A stretch of 64,000 bases of DNA from Streptomyces sp. NBC_01775 (GCF_035917675.1 NZ_CP109104.1:5084001-5148000), one strand, 5' to 3'; positions 34,961 to 42,722 are shown, counted from the stretch's first letter. Notes: generated by a model from the sequence alone, not told the origin. Made by a program: numbers and translations.

Positions 34961-35649
34961 CCCGCACCCAGCGCATGTTCGTCCGCCGCTGGCGGTCACT
35001 GCTGCTGGCGTGCATCCTCGTCGCCCTCTCCGGGGCGACGGTCGTTATCTGGGCCCGTATCTCCCACGAGGCCGACCGAGCCGAGCAGCTGGCCGCCGAG
35101 GCGGACCGGCGGGGCAACGCCGTCACCACCCTCGCCGGAGACGTCCGCGTGCTGCGCGCACAGATCAAAGCCAAGGGCGGCACGCCGAAAGCACCCGACC
35201 CCGGCCGCGCCGTCCCGGGCCTGCCCAAGCGGGCCGAGGTACCCGTACCGATCCCCGGCCCAAAGGGACCGAGCGGCCAGCCGGGCAAGCCGGGCCGCTC
35301 AGGCAGCGAGGGCAACAGCGGACGCGCGGGAGACGACGGCCGCCCCGGAAGCCCAGGCACGGACGGGAAGGCCGGCACCCAAGGCGAGCACGGCGCCCAG
35401 GGCGAGGCCGGTAAGGACGGTGCAGACGGAAAAAACGGCGCAGACGGCGCCCAAGGACCGCCCGGCGAGCGCGGCCCCCAAGGCGAACGCGGCCCCCAGG
35501 GACCAGCCTGCCCCGACGGCTACAGCCTCCAGACCCCGACATGGGACCCGGATGCCCTGGTGTGCAGGAAAGACAACGCCCCGGCCCCCGAACCCGAGCC
35601 GAACACCCAGCCGCAGAACGCGGCCCTAGCCGAACGCAAACGCTGGTGA
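34957..35649 (+). CDS. Membrane-anchored collagen-like protein
   Basis: The protein has 230 residues from a GTG overlapping the upstream stop. A basic N-terminus and one membrane segment (about 14-34) precede a helical spacer. Then come some 29 Gly-X-Y triplets (about 100-188), including GPKGPSG and GPPGERGPQGERGPQG. A CPDGYSLQTPTWDPDALVC disulfide-like knob follows. The N-in anchor plus collagen stalk suggests a cell-surface or envelope-spanning fibre instead of a virion part. Its position after the holin is unusual. Confidence 0.8.
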   Translation: MTRTQRMFVRRWRSLLLACILVALSGATVVIWARISHEADRAEQLAAEADRRGNAVTTLAGDVRVLRAQIKAKGGTPKAPDPGRAVPGLPKRAEVPVPIPGPKGPSGQPGKPGRSGSEGNSGRAGDDGRPGSPGTDGKAGTQGEHGAQGEAGKDGADGKNGADGAQGPPGERGPQGERGPQGPACPDGYSLQTPTWDPDALVCRKDNAPAPEPEPNTQPQNAALAERKRW

Positions 35650-35736
35650 CCGAGCGCCCGCCCACACCCCCTGACGAACTGGACCTGTCGCCCTGGCGTC
35701 AGTAGCCACTGCCCCAACGAGCCGGGAGCGTGAGCC

Positions 35737-36807
35737 ATGCCCATAGATCTGCCGACGTTCACCCTGTCCGGTGAGTACCCCCGGCTATCCCCGTCCGGTA
35801 CGGCACGGACGGGGCGGCTGGTGTTCACACCAGTGCCCGAAGTGCTGGCCGCAGACGAGGGGATACTGCTGGGCAGCGAGGTTGCGACGCTCGACGACGA
35901 TGGCGCGTTTTCCATCCAACTGGCCGCGGCTGAAGCTGCGGGCCCGTTCCTGTGGCAGGTGGACCAGCAGATCGTAGGCGTGCGCCAGCGGCCATTCCTC
36001 ATGGAACCCGGGGTGGAAGGCAGCGCGCTGTCTCTGTCCTCAGTCGTCGTGGCCCCGCCACCGCCCGCGGGGTATGTGGTGGTGCCGGGGCCGCGCGGTC
36101 CGGCGGGCGAAGCGGGCCAGGACGGGGACCCCGGCGAGACGGGGCCGACCGGTGAGCAGGGTCCCCCCGGCGAGCGCGGAGAGACCGGGCTGCCGGGCGC
36201 CACTGGTCCGAAGGGCGACCCGGGCGCGACGGGCTCGCAGGGCGCGACGGGTGCCACCGGTGCGACGGGCACCCCCGGCGCCGCAGGACGGGACGCCGCA
36301 TGGCCGCCACAGCGGCAGAACTACGCGGCCTGGAGCATCAACCCCGACGCCTGCTCCACCGCGCTCACGCTCCCCACCAACCGCCTCTTCCTCGCCGGGC
36401 TCCAGCTCGACAGCACGCTGAACGCGACCGCGCTCGACTGGTTCGTCTCCGTCGCCGCCACCGGCGCCACAGGCGGCCAGTGCTGGACCGGCTTGTACTC
36501 GCAGGCGGGGGTGCTGCTGGCCTCTGCCGCAGCCGCAACGCCCATGGTGACCGTAGGAGTCCAGAGCATGCCGCTTTCGCTCTCCCTGCCGAGCGGCATG
36601 TACTGGGCTGCGCTCCTATTCAACGGCACTACCGGCCCGCAGATCCCCCGCGGCGCGCAGGCTACCGGAGGCCCGGCCCTCACCAACATCGGACTGGGCG
36701 CCATCGCATACAGGGCGGCGTTTCAGGACGGGCACACCGTGCTTCCCAGCCCGCTGGTCCCTGCCAACCATCAGCCGTATGTGCCGCTGTTCGTCGCCAT
36801 CAAGTGA
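35737..36807 (+). CDS. Collagen-repeat tail fibre / receptor-binding candidate
   Basis: The protein has 356 residues from ATG 35737. An N-terminal beta domain of about 110 residues is joined by a collagen-like stalk of about 24 triplets (about 118-187, rich in GxT and GxP). A C-terminal beta-rich head of about 165 residues follows and ends [12 protein letters not shown]. This head-stalk-head plan is that of trimeric phage fibres. It is the last gene of the late operon and precedes a strong terminator; its place after lysis suggests a modular, exchangeable fibre. Confidence 0.78.
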   Translation: MPIDLPTFTLSGEYPRLSPSGTARTGRLVFTPVPEVLAADEGILLGSEVATLDDDGAFSIQLAAAEAAGPFLWQVDQQIVGVRQRPFLMEPGVEGSALSLSSVVVAPPPPAGYVVVPGPRGPAGEAGQDGDPGETGPTGEQGPPGERGETGLPGATGPKGDPGATGSQGATGATGATGTPGAAGRDAAWPPQRQNYAAWSINPDACSTALTLPTNRLFLAGLQLDSTLNATALDWFVSVAATGATGGQCWTGLYSQAGVLLASAAAATPMVTVGVQSMPLSLSLPSGMYWAALLFNGTTGPQIPRGAQATGGPALTNIGLGAIAYRAAFQDGHTVLPSPLVPANHQPYVPLFVAIK

Positions 36808-36822
36808 TGTCCCACGTTGACC

Positions 36823-36856
36823 GAGCCCCCGCTGTCCTCCGGGACGGCGGGGGCTC
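36823..36856 (+). terminator. Terminator of the late operon
   Basis: A 15-bp stem (GAGCCCCCGCTGTCC with its near-perfect complement) and a 4-nt loop start 16 bp past the fibre stop. Confidence 0.8.
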
Positions 36857-36980
36857 TTCGTCACGTCCGAGCACGTCAACGGCCCCCACTCGTAGCCGAG
36901 ATGGAGGCCGTGTCCGTCGCCGCCGGGCCCATGGAGGCGTACCGTGCTGAGTGTTGAGGTCATCACGGATGGAGTCCAGT

Positions 36981-38168
36981 ATGCCCGAGGAGACTGACAA
37001 CCACATCGGCGCGCGTGTACGAGAGGTCCGCAAGCGGCGTGGAATGAGCCAGCGAGACCTCGCCGATACTGCCGGCCTTTCCCTGTCCCTCATCCGGAAG
37101 TTGGAGCAGGGGGATAAGCAGGGGGTTCGGCTGGAGACAGCCCACATGCTCGCACGCGCGCTGGACGTACCAACCACACGACTCGTCTCCGGGGAGTCGC
37201 CCGCGTGGAGCCCCCCGCTGCTGCACGACACGTGGCGGGGGGTCGTCCATGCGTTGGAGGCGCCGCCTGCCCAGTTGTCGGAGGAACCGACGGAGTCTGG
37301 TGTTAGCGGGGCCCTCGCTGGCGGCCGATCACTGTTCGCTGCGGAGCAGTACGCGGACCTTGGCCGGATGCTTCCGGCCCTCATCCGCGACGTACACGCG
37401 CTCAACGACGGCACGTCGGCCAGGCGCCTGCACTATCAGGTTCTGTCGCTGTGCGTTTCCTTCCTCGGCCAAGTACGGCAGTACGCGGCGGCGGCGGACG
37501 CCGCGCAGCGCGCAGTCGAAGCGGCGACCGACGAGCTGGACGGGGGCGCGGCAGTGGTCGCGCAGTGCCAGCAGATGCTACGGGGCGGGCGTCTTGCAGA
37601 CGTCGCAGAACTCGCCTCCCGCTGGGCTGATGACGTCGAGCCGCGCATCTCACGCGCCACGCCGGAGCAGCTGACGGTGTGGGGCGGGCTGCAACTGCGC
37701 GTCGGCGCGGCGGCGGTGCGGGACAACCGGCCGGGCGAGGCCGCCGACGCGATCCGATTGGCGCAGATCGCTGCTGTCCGTCTCGGCCGTGAACGCCTCG
37801 GAGGCCCGGATCATCTCAGGCACTTCGGTCCGGTGACCGTGACACATCAGCGCGCGGAGCACGCTGCGATCCAGCGCCGCCCAGAGCATGTGTTGCGACT
37901 CCACGATGCGGTCCGCGTGTGGCGTCCGGCACGGGGCGGCGGGAAGTCCGGGCGGTTCCGCCATCTGCTGGACGTGGCAGATGCGCACCTGCGGATGCAC
38001 GACGACGCAGAATGCATGCACATCCTGTACAGGATTCACGACGACGCCCCGCAGTGGCTCGTCGCCCAGCGCTATGCCCAGGACATCCTGGAGCGGGTCC
38101 TCGTGCAGCGACGGACGCTGACGCCGGAGATGCGAGACCTGGCAGACGCGGTCGGCGTGCCGCTGTAA
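36981..38168 (+). CDS. XRE-family regulator with TPR-like C-terminal domain
   Basis: The protein has 395 residues from ATG 36981 (GGAG at proper spacing; in-frame starts at 36951 and 36969 also exist). An HTH lies at about 11-65 (MSQRDLADTAGLSLSLIRKL). The rest is an all-helical Ala-rich domain typical of ligand- or peptide-sensing Streptomyces XRE-TPR regulators. It is alone between two terminator or operator regions, outside the late operon, so it is probably a lysogeny-expressed cargo or control gene. Confidence 0.8.
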   Translation: MPEETDNHIGARVREVRKRRGMSQRDLADTAGLSLSLIRKLEQGDKQGVRLETAHMLARALDVPTTRLVSGESPAWSPPLLHDTWRGVVHALEAPPAQLSEEPTESGVSGALAGGRSLFAAEQYADLGRMLPALIRDVHALNDGTSARRLHYQVLSLCVSFLGQVRQYAAAADAAQRAVEAATDELDGGAAVVAQCQQMLRGGRLADVAELASRWADDVEPRISRATPEQLTVWGGLQLRVGAAAVRDNRPGEAADAIRLAQIAAVRLGRERLGGPDHLRHFGPVTVTHQRAEHAAIQRRPEHVLRLHDAVRVWRPARGGGKSGRFRHLLDVADAHLRMHDDAECMHILYRIHDDAPQWLVAQRYAQDILERVLVQRRTLTPEMRDLADAVGVPL

Positions 38169-38174
38169 CTCACG

Positions 38175-38208
38175 TGGCACTTCCTCCAGTTGGGGTTGCG
38201 AAGTGCCA
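38175..38208. promoter_or_regulatory. Inverted repeat TGGCACTT-N18-AAGTGCCA
   Basis: Perfect 8-bp arms lie at 38175-38182 and 38201-38208, just downstream of the XRE-TPR gene and upstream of the small-gene run. It is related to the TTTGCCACTT motif near the integrase end. It may be an operator for an element regulator or a weak terminator. Confidence 0.4.
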
Positions 38209-38316
38209 TAGAACCTAGCCCTCGACGCTTCTACCGTCAGTAGTCATTCGATCACTGACGAGGCGTCGGGGGCTTCGTGCGCCCGGCTGCCTCCACTGCC
38301 GACCGAGGACACGGCG

Positions 38317-38574
38317 ATGACGCAGACGACGGAGAGCACGAAGGAAACGCCCGCACGGGGCGCGTACCTCGCGGGCGAGTCGACGGCCAGTACCACCCCG
38401 CCCCGCGCTGCGTGGGTGGGCCTCGTGCAGATGCCGCTCGACGGCGGCCAGGTCCGCATGGTGACGCCTCGCGGCGCCGAGTGGACCGCACGCACCGCCC
38501 ACCTCCGTCCGGCCACGGACGACGAGCGCGCCGCCTATGACGCGGCCGTACCCCGGACGGGGGTGCGGGCGTGA
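38317..38574 (+). CDS. Small hypothetical cargo protein 1
   Basis: The protein has 85 residues from ATG 38317. A Thr/Ala-rich N-terminus is followed by a short beta-rich region (WVGLVQMPLDGGQVRMVTPR). Its plan is common among small Streptomyces regulator-associated proteins. It heads a run of overlapping small genes. Confidence 0.6.
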   Translation: MTQTTESTKETPARGAYLAGESTASTTPPRAAWVGLVQMPLDGGQVRMVTPRGAEWTARTAHLRPATDDERAAYDAAVPRTGVRA

Positions 38575-38729
38575 GCGCCATGACGCTCCGCATCTCCCGC
38601 GACACCGGCCGTACCTGGGACGAGCGCACCGTGCGCACGACGAAGCCGCCGCCACTGGGGTGGAGCATGCGCTACCCGCCGTGCCGCTGCCCCCGCTGCC
38701 GCGAGGCGGGTGAGCGCAATGGCACGTAA
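38571..38729 (+). CDS. Small Cys-cluster protein
   Basis: The protein has 52 residues from a GTG overlapping the previous stop. It ends in a CRCPRC knuckle (residues about 39-44). It is probably a zinc-binding micro-protein. It overlaps the next gene. Confidence 0.5.
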   Translation: MSAMTLRISRDTGRTWDERTVRTTKPPPLGWSMRYPPCRCPRCREAGERNGT

Positions 38730-38904
38730 CCCCGCCGTTGCCCGCATCGTCCGCGCAGCGCGGTCCGAGGCCGGCCGCTGTCCTCGCTGCCGCCAGGTGC
38801 CCGCCGTGCACGCCCGGGAGGTGCAGCAGGGCAAGCACCTGCCGCTCGTCATCGTCACCGGCCGCTGCGCCTGCACCACGCCCGGCGAGAGGGGCCGGCC
38901 ATGA
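38719..38904 (+). CDS. Small Cys-cluster protein, second
   Basis: The protein has 61 residues from ATG 38719 (GTG 38710 is an alternative). CPRC near 21-24 and CAC near 50-52 could make one zinc site. It is basic and overlaps both neighbours. Confidence 0.5.
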   Translation: MARNPAVARIVRAARSEAGRCPRCRQVPAVHAREVQQGKHLPLVIVTGRCACTTPGERGRP

Positions 38905-39248
38905 CCGTGGACCACTACGACCCCCATCGCGCCCTGCTGCGCGTCCTGGCCCGCGCGCTGACGCACGGAGGCACCCGGGCCGCTCACCAGTCGGAGTTCC
39001 TGCGCGCCGCGTGGAAGACCACCCCCGCCCAGGCCCGCGCCCGCGTGCTGGCCGACCTCGCTGCGAGGTGCCGCCCGGCGGCGAAGCTGACCGACCGGTC
39101 CGCGCGGCGCCTGCGACAACAGGCCCGCGAACACGCAGGGGACGAACCCTACGAGGTGGACCCCGACGGCATGCCCGCCCAACTGGAGGACCAGTTGCAA
39201 GCTGCCTTGGAACTGGTGGCTGCCCGGCGTCCGCCGGTGGAGCTGTGA
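38901..39248 (+). CDS. Hypothetical helical cargo protein
   Basis: The protein has 115 residues from an ATG overlapping the previous stop. It is Ala/Arg-rich and all-helical, with no recognisable motif. It is coupled to the next gene by overlap. Confidence 0.55.
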   Translation: MTVDHYDPHRALLRVLARALTHGGTRAAHQSEFLRAAWKTTPAQARARVLADLAARCRPAAKLTDRSARRLRQQAREHAGDEPYEVDPDGMPAQLEDQLQAALELVAARRPPVEL

Positions 39249-39598
39249 CGCGGGCCCGGGGTCGGGGCGGCCCGCTCCTCATGGTCGACCTGACAGCGTG
39301 TCTGGGCATCTGGTTGGGGGAGCCCACGCGGCGGACTTGGTATGCGGCCTGTCGTCGCGCGGCCCGGCGTCTGAGCACGCGTGTACCGGCCGTCCCCCGC
39401 CGGGCTCTGGCCGCCCCGGACTACGCCCACCTCCCGGCGTCCGAGCAGGCGTGGGCGCTGGAGACGCCTCTGGACGGGGACGCCTTCGCCCTGGTGCGCC
39501 CCTACGTCCTCCCCGCCGTCGAGCGCAAACGCCGCCCAGCGCTGGAGCCGCTGCCGTCCGTCTCGCGCCGACATCGACAAGGAGCAGCCCATGCCTGA
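39245..39598 (+). CDS. Hypothetical cargo protein
   Basis: The protein has 117 residues from a GTG overlapping the previous stop. It is basic, with a Trp-containing helical N-terminal half and no family recognised. Confidence 0.5.
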   Translation: MTRARGRGGPLLMVDLTACLGIWLGEPTRRTWYAACRRAARRLSTRVPAVPRRALAAPDYAHLPASEQAWALETPLDGDAFALVRPYVLPAVERKRRPALEPLPSVSRRHRQGAAHA

Positions 39599-39776
39599 AG
39601 CGAGCATCAGGGCCGTCCCCGACGGCGAAGCGACACCGCGCGCTGGACGGCCGCCCTGCCCCTTGTGCGCCGACTACCAGCAGATGATCCGCTCCGCCAA
39701 GAACCGCCAGGAGCCCGAACTCGCAAAGATCCACGAACGTGTGCTGGCTCTCCACCAGAAGGCCAAGCACGCGTGA
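39591..39776 (+). CDS. Small CxxC-containing protein
   Basis: The protein has 61 residues, with AAGGAGC before ATG 39591. A single PCPLC motif (about 22-26) is followed by a charged helix. It is coupled to the next tiny gene. Confidence 0.5.
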   Translation: MPEASIRAVPDGEATPRAGRPPCPLCADYQQMIRSAKNRQEPELAKIHERVLALHQKAKHA

Positions 39777-39862
39777 GCCGCCGACACCAAGAGGCCCTGT
39801 ACCTGCTCGCCTTCACCGCCCTGGTGCTGGCACTCACCTACGGCATAGCCGGAAGGAGGTGA
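39773..39862 (+). CDS. 29-residue single-pass membrane peptide
   Basis: From a GTG overlapping the previous stop: basic start, one hydrophobic segment (ALYLLAFTALVLALTYGIA), basic end. Overlap coupling on the 5' side and a perfect ribosome site for the next gene at its 3' end make translation plausible. It could be a small membrane-acting peptide. Confidence 0.4.
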   Translation: MSRRHQEALYLLAFTALVLALTYGIAGRR

Positions 39863-39867
39863 ACGAC

Positions 39868-40017
39868 ATGGGCAACGAGAAGAACACGATCAAGGCAGCC
39901 AAGAGCCAGACCCACGAGGCCAAGAACGTAGAGGTCCGCCAAGGCCACCTGGCCGACCGATACGTGCGCACCCACACCCCGGAGTCCGACGACCCCGACG
40001 ACGAGAGCGACAACTAG
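39868..40017 (+). CDS. Small hydrophilic protein with a near-perfect ribosome site
   Basis: The protein has 49 residues. GGAAGGAGGTGA lies 5 bp before ATG 39868, one of the strongest Shine-Dalgarno matches in the window, implying high expression. It is Lys/Glu-rich with an Asp/Glu tail and no motif. Confidence 0.55.
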   Translation: MGNEKNTIKAAKSQTHEAKNVEVRQGHLADRYVRTHTPESDDPDDESDN

Positions 40018-40112
40018 CCCCGCCCCGGACGGTCGCGCGCGCAGGCGTCCATTCCGAACGCGCGCCACCGGCCCGGGGCGGCAGCCCCACCCATCCGAGA
40101 CAGGAGAGGCAC

Positions 40113-40622
40113 ATGTCAGTACAGCACGACACCACGGCGCCGGCCGAGACCGGAGCGCGGCACCTCATCGGTGAGCGCGAGTTCGAGGCCGTCACCGCGG
40201 CGGTCCGCACGAACAACCCCGGCATGAGCGACGACGTGGCCGCCCGGATCGTGGCCGAGGCGCTCGCATTCGTCGACGCGTGCGCCAAGCCGCACAGCCG
40301 GGGCCTCCGTCCCAGCCGGACCGTAGACGAGGGATGGCACGCCCTCATCCTCCACACCCGCGTGTACGCCGAACTCTGCGGGCGCCTGGGCCGCTTCGTG
40401 CACCACGTCCCCGAGCCGCCCAACCCCGGACGCTACGACGCGGGCGAGCTGGAACGTACTCAACTCGCCATTGCCACAGCCGGGTACCGTCCGGACCCCT
40501 TGCTGTGGCTGCCCCCGACCGACACGACAATCCCCGTGGCCGCGTCGTGTCAGCACAGCGACGGTCCGGAAGGCACATGTACCGGGGATCCTGACGGAGA
40601 CGGGTCCGGCGGCCCCAACTAG
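40113..40622 (+). CDS. Conserved-type Streptomyces hypothetical with VDEGWHALILHT motif
   Basis: The protein has 169 residues, with GACAGGAGAGG before the ATG. The centre (SRTVDEGWHALILHTRVYAE near 69-88, then FVHHVP) is a recurrent motif in small Streptomyces proteins, with conserved Trp/His that may coordinate metal. The tail is Asp/Gly-rich. The function is unknown. Confidence 0.65.
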   Translation: MSVQHDTTAPAETGARHLIGEREFEAVTAAVRTNNPGMSDDVAARIVAEALAFVDACAKPHSRGLRPSRTVDEGWHALILHTRVYAELCGRLGRFVHHVPEPPNPGRYDAGELERTQLAIATAGYRPDPLLWLPPTDTTIPVAASCQHSDGPEGTCTGDPDGDGSGGPN

Positions 40623-40667
40623 GCCGGTACGCTCCGTGCATCAGCCGCTACCCGCAGAGGGGGACCG

Positions 40668-40871
40668 ATGGCCGACGACAACACCCCAGACGAATCGGTC
40701 ACGTCCGGGTACGAAGACGTGGCCGCGCACTGCCACCAGCACCCGGACCAGGCGGGGCACCGTCCCCGGCCAGGGGCGCCCGAAGTGTTCAGAAGGGGTA
40801 GCGCCTTCCTCGTTCCCGCTAAAGACGGGGGTCGGCGAATCGTTTGCTGCACCTGTCTCCGCGGCTCGTAA
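40668..40871 (+). CDS. Small Cys/His-containing hypothetical protein
   Basis: The protein has 67 residues, with GAGGGGG before ATG 40668. His near 21-24 and a terminal CCTC group could bind metal. It is the last recognisable gene of the element. Confidence 0.5.
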   Translation: MADDNTPDESVTSGYEDVAAHCHQHPDQAGHRPRPGAPEVFRRGSAFLVPAKDGGRRIVCCTCLRGS

Positions 40872-41208
40872 TGTGCGGGCGTACTGACTGATCACCCCGC
40901 CACACCCGCGCATGGCGACGTGTGCGGGCATCCGGCGCTGTCGGATCCTCTGGTCAAGGATCCGGCGGCGCTGCTGTGTGCTGCTGGGGTTCTGGCGGAG
41001 CTGACCCGCCTAGGGGATACTGGTAAGTGCGCTGGTCACGTCCGGTCTGGAGAGTCGGGATTGCGTGAGCGCTGCGTGAGCGGAGGTCCCGGAGTGGGCC
41101 AGATTAGCCGGAGTCGGTGAGAGTAGGAGTGGGTGAGACACCCCCTCTGAACTGGCCGTTCCGGAGTAGCTGGAGTGAGCCAGAGTACGCCGGAATAAAT
41201 CCTGCCGA
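40872..41208. other. Gene-free right end of the element
   Basis: No supported gene. It holds the right copy of the TGCGTGAGCG pair (41062-41082) and a further direct repeat GGAGTG(G/A)GCCAGA (41091 and 41173). Both are candidate integrase arm sites before the right att core. Confidence 0.6.
41062..41082. other. Candidate integrase arm-type sites, right end
   Basis: TGCGTGAGCG occurs at 41062-41071 and 41073-41082, the same 11-bp-spaced tandem pair as at 3738-3758. Confidence 0.6.
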
Positions 41209-41254
41209 CTTGTAAACAGAAGGTCGTCGGTTCGAATCCGACAGGCGGCTCCGC
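41209..41254. other. Attachment site copy 2 (attR of the large element)
   Basis: A perfect 46-bp copy of 3612-3657. It lacks the 5' half of the tRNA, so it is not a functional tRNA. It is also the left boundary of the decayed second element. Confidence 0.95.
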
Positions 41255-41260
41255 AGGTCA

Positions 41261-41292
41261 GAGGCCCGTCCCGGGGTTCCGGGACGGGCCTC
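41261..41292. terminator. Hairpin just past att copy 2
   Basis: A perfect 14-bp stem (GAGGCCCGTCCCGG and complement) with a 4-nt loop. A similar hairpin follows att copy 3. Confidence 0.7.
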
Positions 41293-41301
41293 TGTGGTGC
41301 C

Positions 41302-41322
41302 GTACAGCAGCGGAGTACAGCA
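41302..41322. other. Candidate arm sites of the second integrase
   Basis: GTACAGCA occurs at 41302-41309 and 41315-41322 (13-bp period), between att copy 2 and the integrase remnant. The arrangement parallels the pairs seen at the other two att sites, with a different sequence. Confidence 0.45.
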
Positions 41323-41332
41323 ACGACGATGA

Positions 41333-41686
41333 TCACTGCGGGCTGGGGCTCTCACGGTGGTGACGGTCAGGGGCGTCCGGCTGGGAGCGATCGGTGGCGC
41401 TGTAGGTCCGCCGCTCGGCAGCCCCGGTGCTGATGTCGCCGTACAGCACTTCGGACAGAGCTTTCTTGGTGATCACCTTTGAGAGGTAGCCGGAGCCGAA
41501 GGCTATGTTCATCACCACGTACCAGAACTTCTCCGCACTCGTTCTTTCGACCAAGCCGTACTCGCTGAGCGCCTTCTTGACGGGAACCTTCGAGAAGTAC
41601 GACGCGCCGAAGGCCAGGCATCCGAGCACGTACCAAAAAGCCTCCGCGCTTGTCGTACGGCCCTGACCGAGGACCTGCTGTGACAT
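41333..41686 (-). CDS. Small membrane protein made of two tandem FWYV repeats
   Basis: The protein has 117 residues from the ATG at 41686, with GGAGGTGG upstream. Two copies of a unit of about 36 residues occur: TSAEAFWYVLGCLAFGASYF and TSAEKFWYVVMNIAFGSGYL, each continuing SKV-x-x-KKALSE. Each unit would be one membrane hairpin or helix with a basic tail. The C-terminus is polar. It lies just downstream of the integrase remnant. The function is unknown; a duplicated small membrane protein could act as an effector or immunity protein, but nothing proves that. Confidence 0.65.
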   Translation of the reverse strand: MSQQVLGQGRTTSAEAFWYVLGCLAFGASYFSKVPVKKALSEYGLVERTSAEKFWYVVMNIAFGSGYLSKVITKKALSEVLYGDISTGAAERRTYSATDRSQPDAPDRHHRESPSPQ

Positions 41687-41857
41687 AGCTTCCACCTCCG
41701 TAGAGCTATCGCAGGGCCCGGCTTGCAACTGTCGGGTCCGTATCTCCCATTCTGCGCCGTAATGGGGTAATGGCAATGGCAACTGACAGAGCCCCGTCCG
41801 CGCTGAGGACGGAGCTCTGCTGAACCGAGGTGATGGGCCGTACGCCAAGCCGGGCTG

Positions 41858-42159
41858 CTACTCGGCGGTGCGGCTCCCAGGGCCCTGGCCGAAGCCGTGG
41901 GAGAGCCGTTGCAGTGCCTCGCGGATCTCCTCGTCGCTCGCCTCCGAGTACACATCGAAGGTCATCGTGAATTTGGAGTGCCGCAAGATCCGCTGTGCCA
42001 CCTTGGGGTGCACCTTCATGGCGACGAGGAGTGAACCGGTGGTGTGCCGGGTGTTCCGGAGCGGATGGCCCGGACGCCGGCTTGGCGGATGCGGACGGCG
42101 AAGCCGCCGTTGCGGTAGGGGTAGATGGAGCCTTCGCCGTTGCCGCGCTTGCCGTTCAT
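41858..42159 (-). pseudogene. Integrase remnant with internal deletion
   Basis: The N-terminus is intact (MNGKRGNGEGSIYPYRNGGF, the usual AICE integrase start). After about 33 codons it jumps, out of frame, to the C-terminal catalytic end (HTTGSLLVAMKVHPKVAQRI, LRHSKFTMTFDVYSEAS with the nucleophile Tyr). About 300 residues between are missing. It starts inside the xis stop (ATGA). Confidence 0.85.
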
Positions 42160-42368
42160 GCGGACCACCTCATGGGTTCGTCCGTCTCGGCGGCGCAGCG
42201 CTCGATGAAGTCGTCCACCCAGGCCGGGAGAATGCGGCGGTTGCGGCCGATCTTGACGGAGCGGATCTCGCCGGTCAGGACGAGCATCTTGGTCTTGGAG
42301 AGGCCGAATCCGAGCATGGCGGCGACCTCGGTGGTGGTGTGCCACTTGGGTGTGATGGCCGTCGTCAT
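42156..42368 (-). CDS. xis: Excisionase (Xis) of the decayed element
   Basis: The protein has 70 residues from the ATG at 42368. Winged HTH: TTTEVAAMLGFGLSKTKMLV, then GEIRSVKIGRNRRILPAWVD, exactly the AICE Xis pattern. It is coupled to the integrase remnant by ATGA and overlaps the RepSA tail by 4 bp. It reads intact although its partner is deleted. Confidence 0.82.
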   Translation of the reverse strand: MTTAITPKWHTTTEVAAMLGFGLSKTKMLVLTGEIRSVKIGRNRRILPAWVDDFIERCAAETDEPMRWSA

Positions 42369-42722
42369 TCGGCGTTGTCTCCTTCCGTGGTGGGGCTGGT
42401 TGGGGTGGTGGCGAGGGATGCGGATAGCCATTGCTCGGTGGGGGTGAGGCCCGCTCCCGTGTAGGTCCAGTGGGCGAGGACGAGGGTGGTTTCCTGCTCG
42501 CTGTCCACCGGCTGTGGGTCTTCGCCGCGTTGGATGGCGGCTTGCAGGCGTTGCCATTGGGCGCGGGCGGTGCGGAGGGCGCCGAGGGTGGTGGAGTAGC
42601 GGCGGGTTTTGGTGGAGAAGTGGCCCCGGAAGCCGAGCATGTGTGCCCAGGCGCGCAGGCGGAGGTGTGCGAGTGACGGGCGGGGGGCGGCCGAGGTCGA
42701 GCCGATGCGACCTGTCGGCGAC
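42365..42722 (-). pseudogene. C-terminal remnant of a RepSA-type replication initiator
   Basis: The frame is open for about 118 codons up to a TAG near 42724. It contains HLRLRAWAHMLGFRGHFSTK and SRRYSTTLGALR-like sequence typical of the end of rolling-circle RepSA proteins of pSAM2-family AICEs. The catalytic N-terminal 80 percent is missing. Confidence 0.75.

Larger units (their letters stand above)
3612..41254. mobile_element. Integrated hybrid element: prophage with AICE-like replication and transfer genes
   Basis: The element is bounded by the perfect 46-bp att direct repeat. It contains, in order, an integrase next to attL, regulators, a prim-pol/ATPase replication block, Spd and FtsK-like transfer genes, a complete siphovirus head-tail-lysis cassette, a collagen-like fibre, an XRE regulator and tiny cargo genes. 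No structural or replication gene shows an obvious frameshift, so it looks intact. Late genes all run on the + strand, and only the integrase and its partner are on the - strand. Confidence 0.93.

Noticed and set aside
35216-35500. DNA-level tandem repeat locus in the collagen-like genes
   Set aside because: The periodicity is the Gly-X-Y codon pattern of a protein repeat and does not need a separate DNA explanation.
41217-41250. Second and third tRNA-Thr genes
   Set aside because: The copies at 41209 and 44716 lack the 5' acceptor and D arms, so they are att duplications and not tRNAs.
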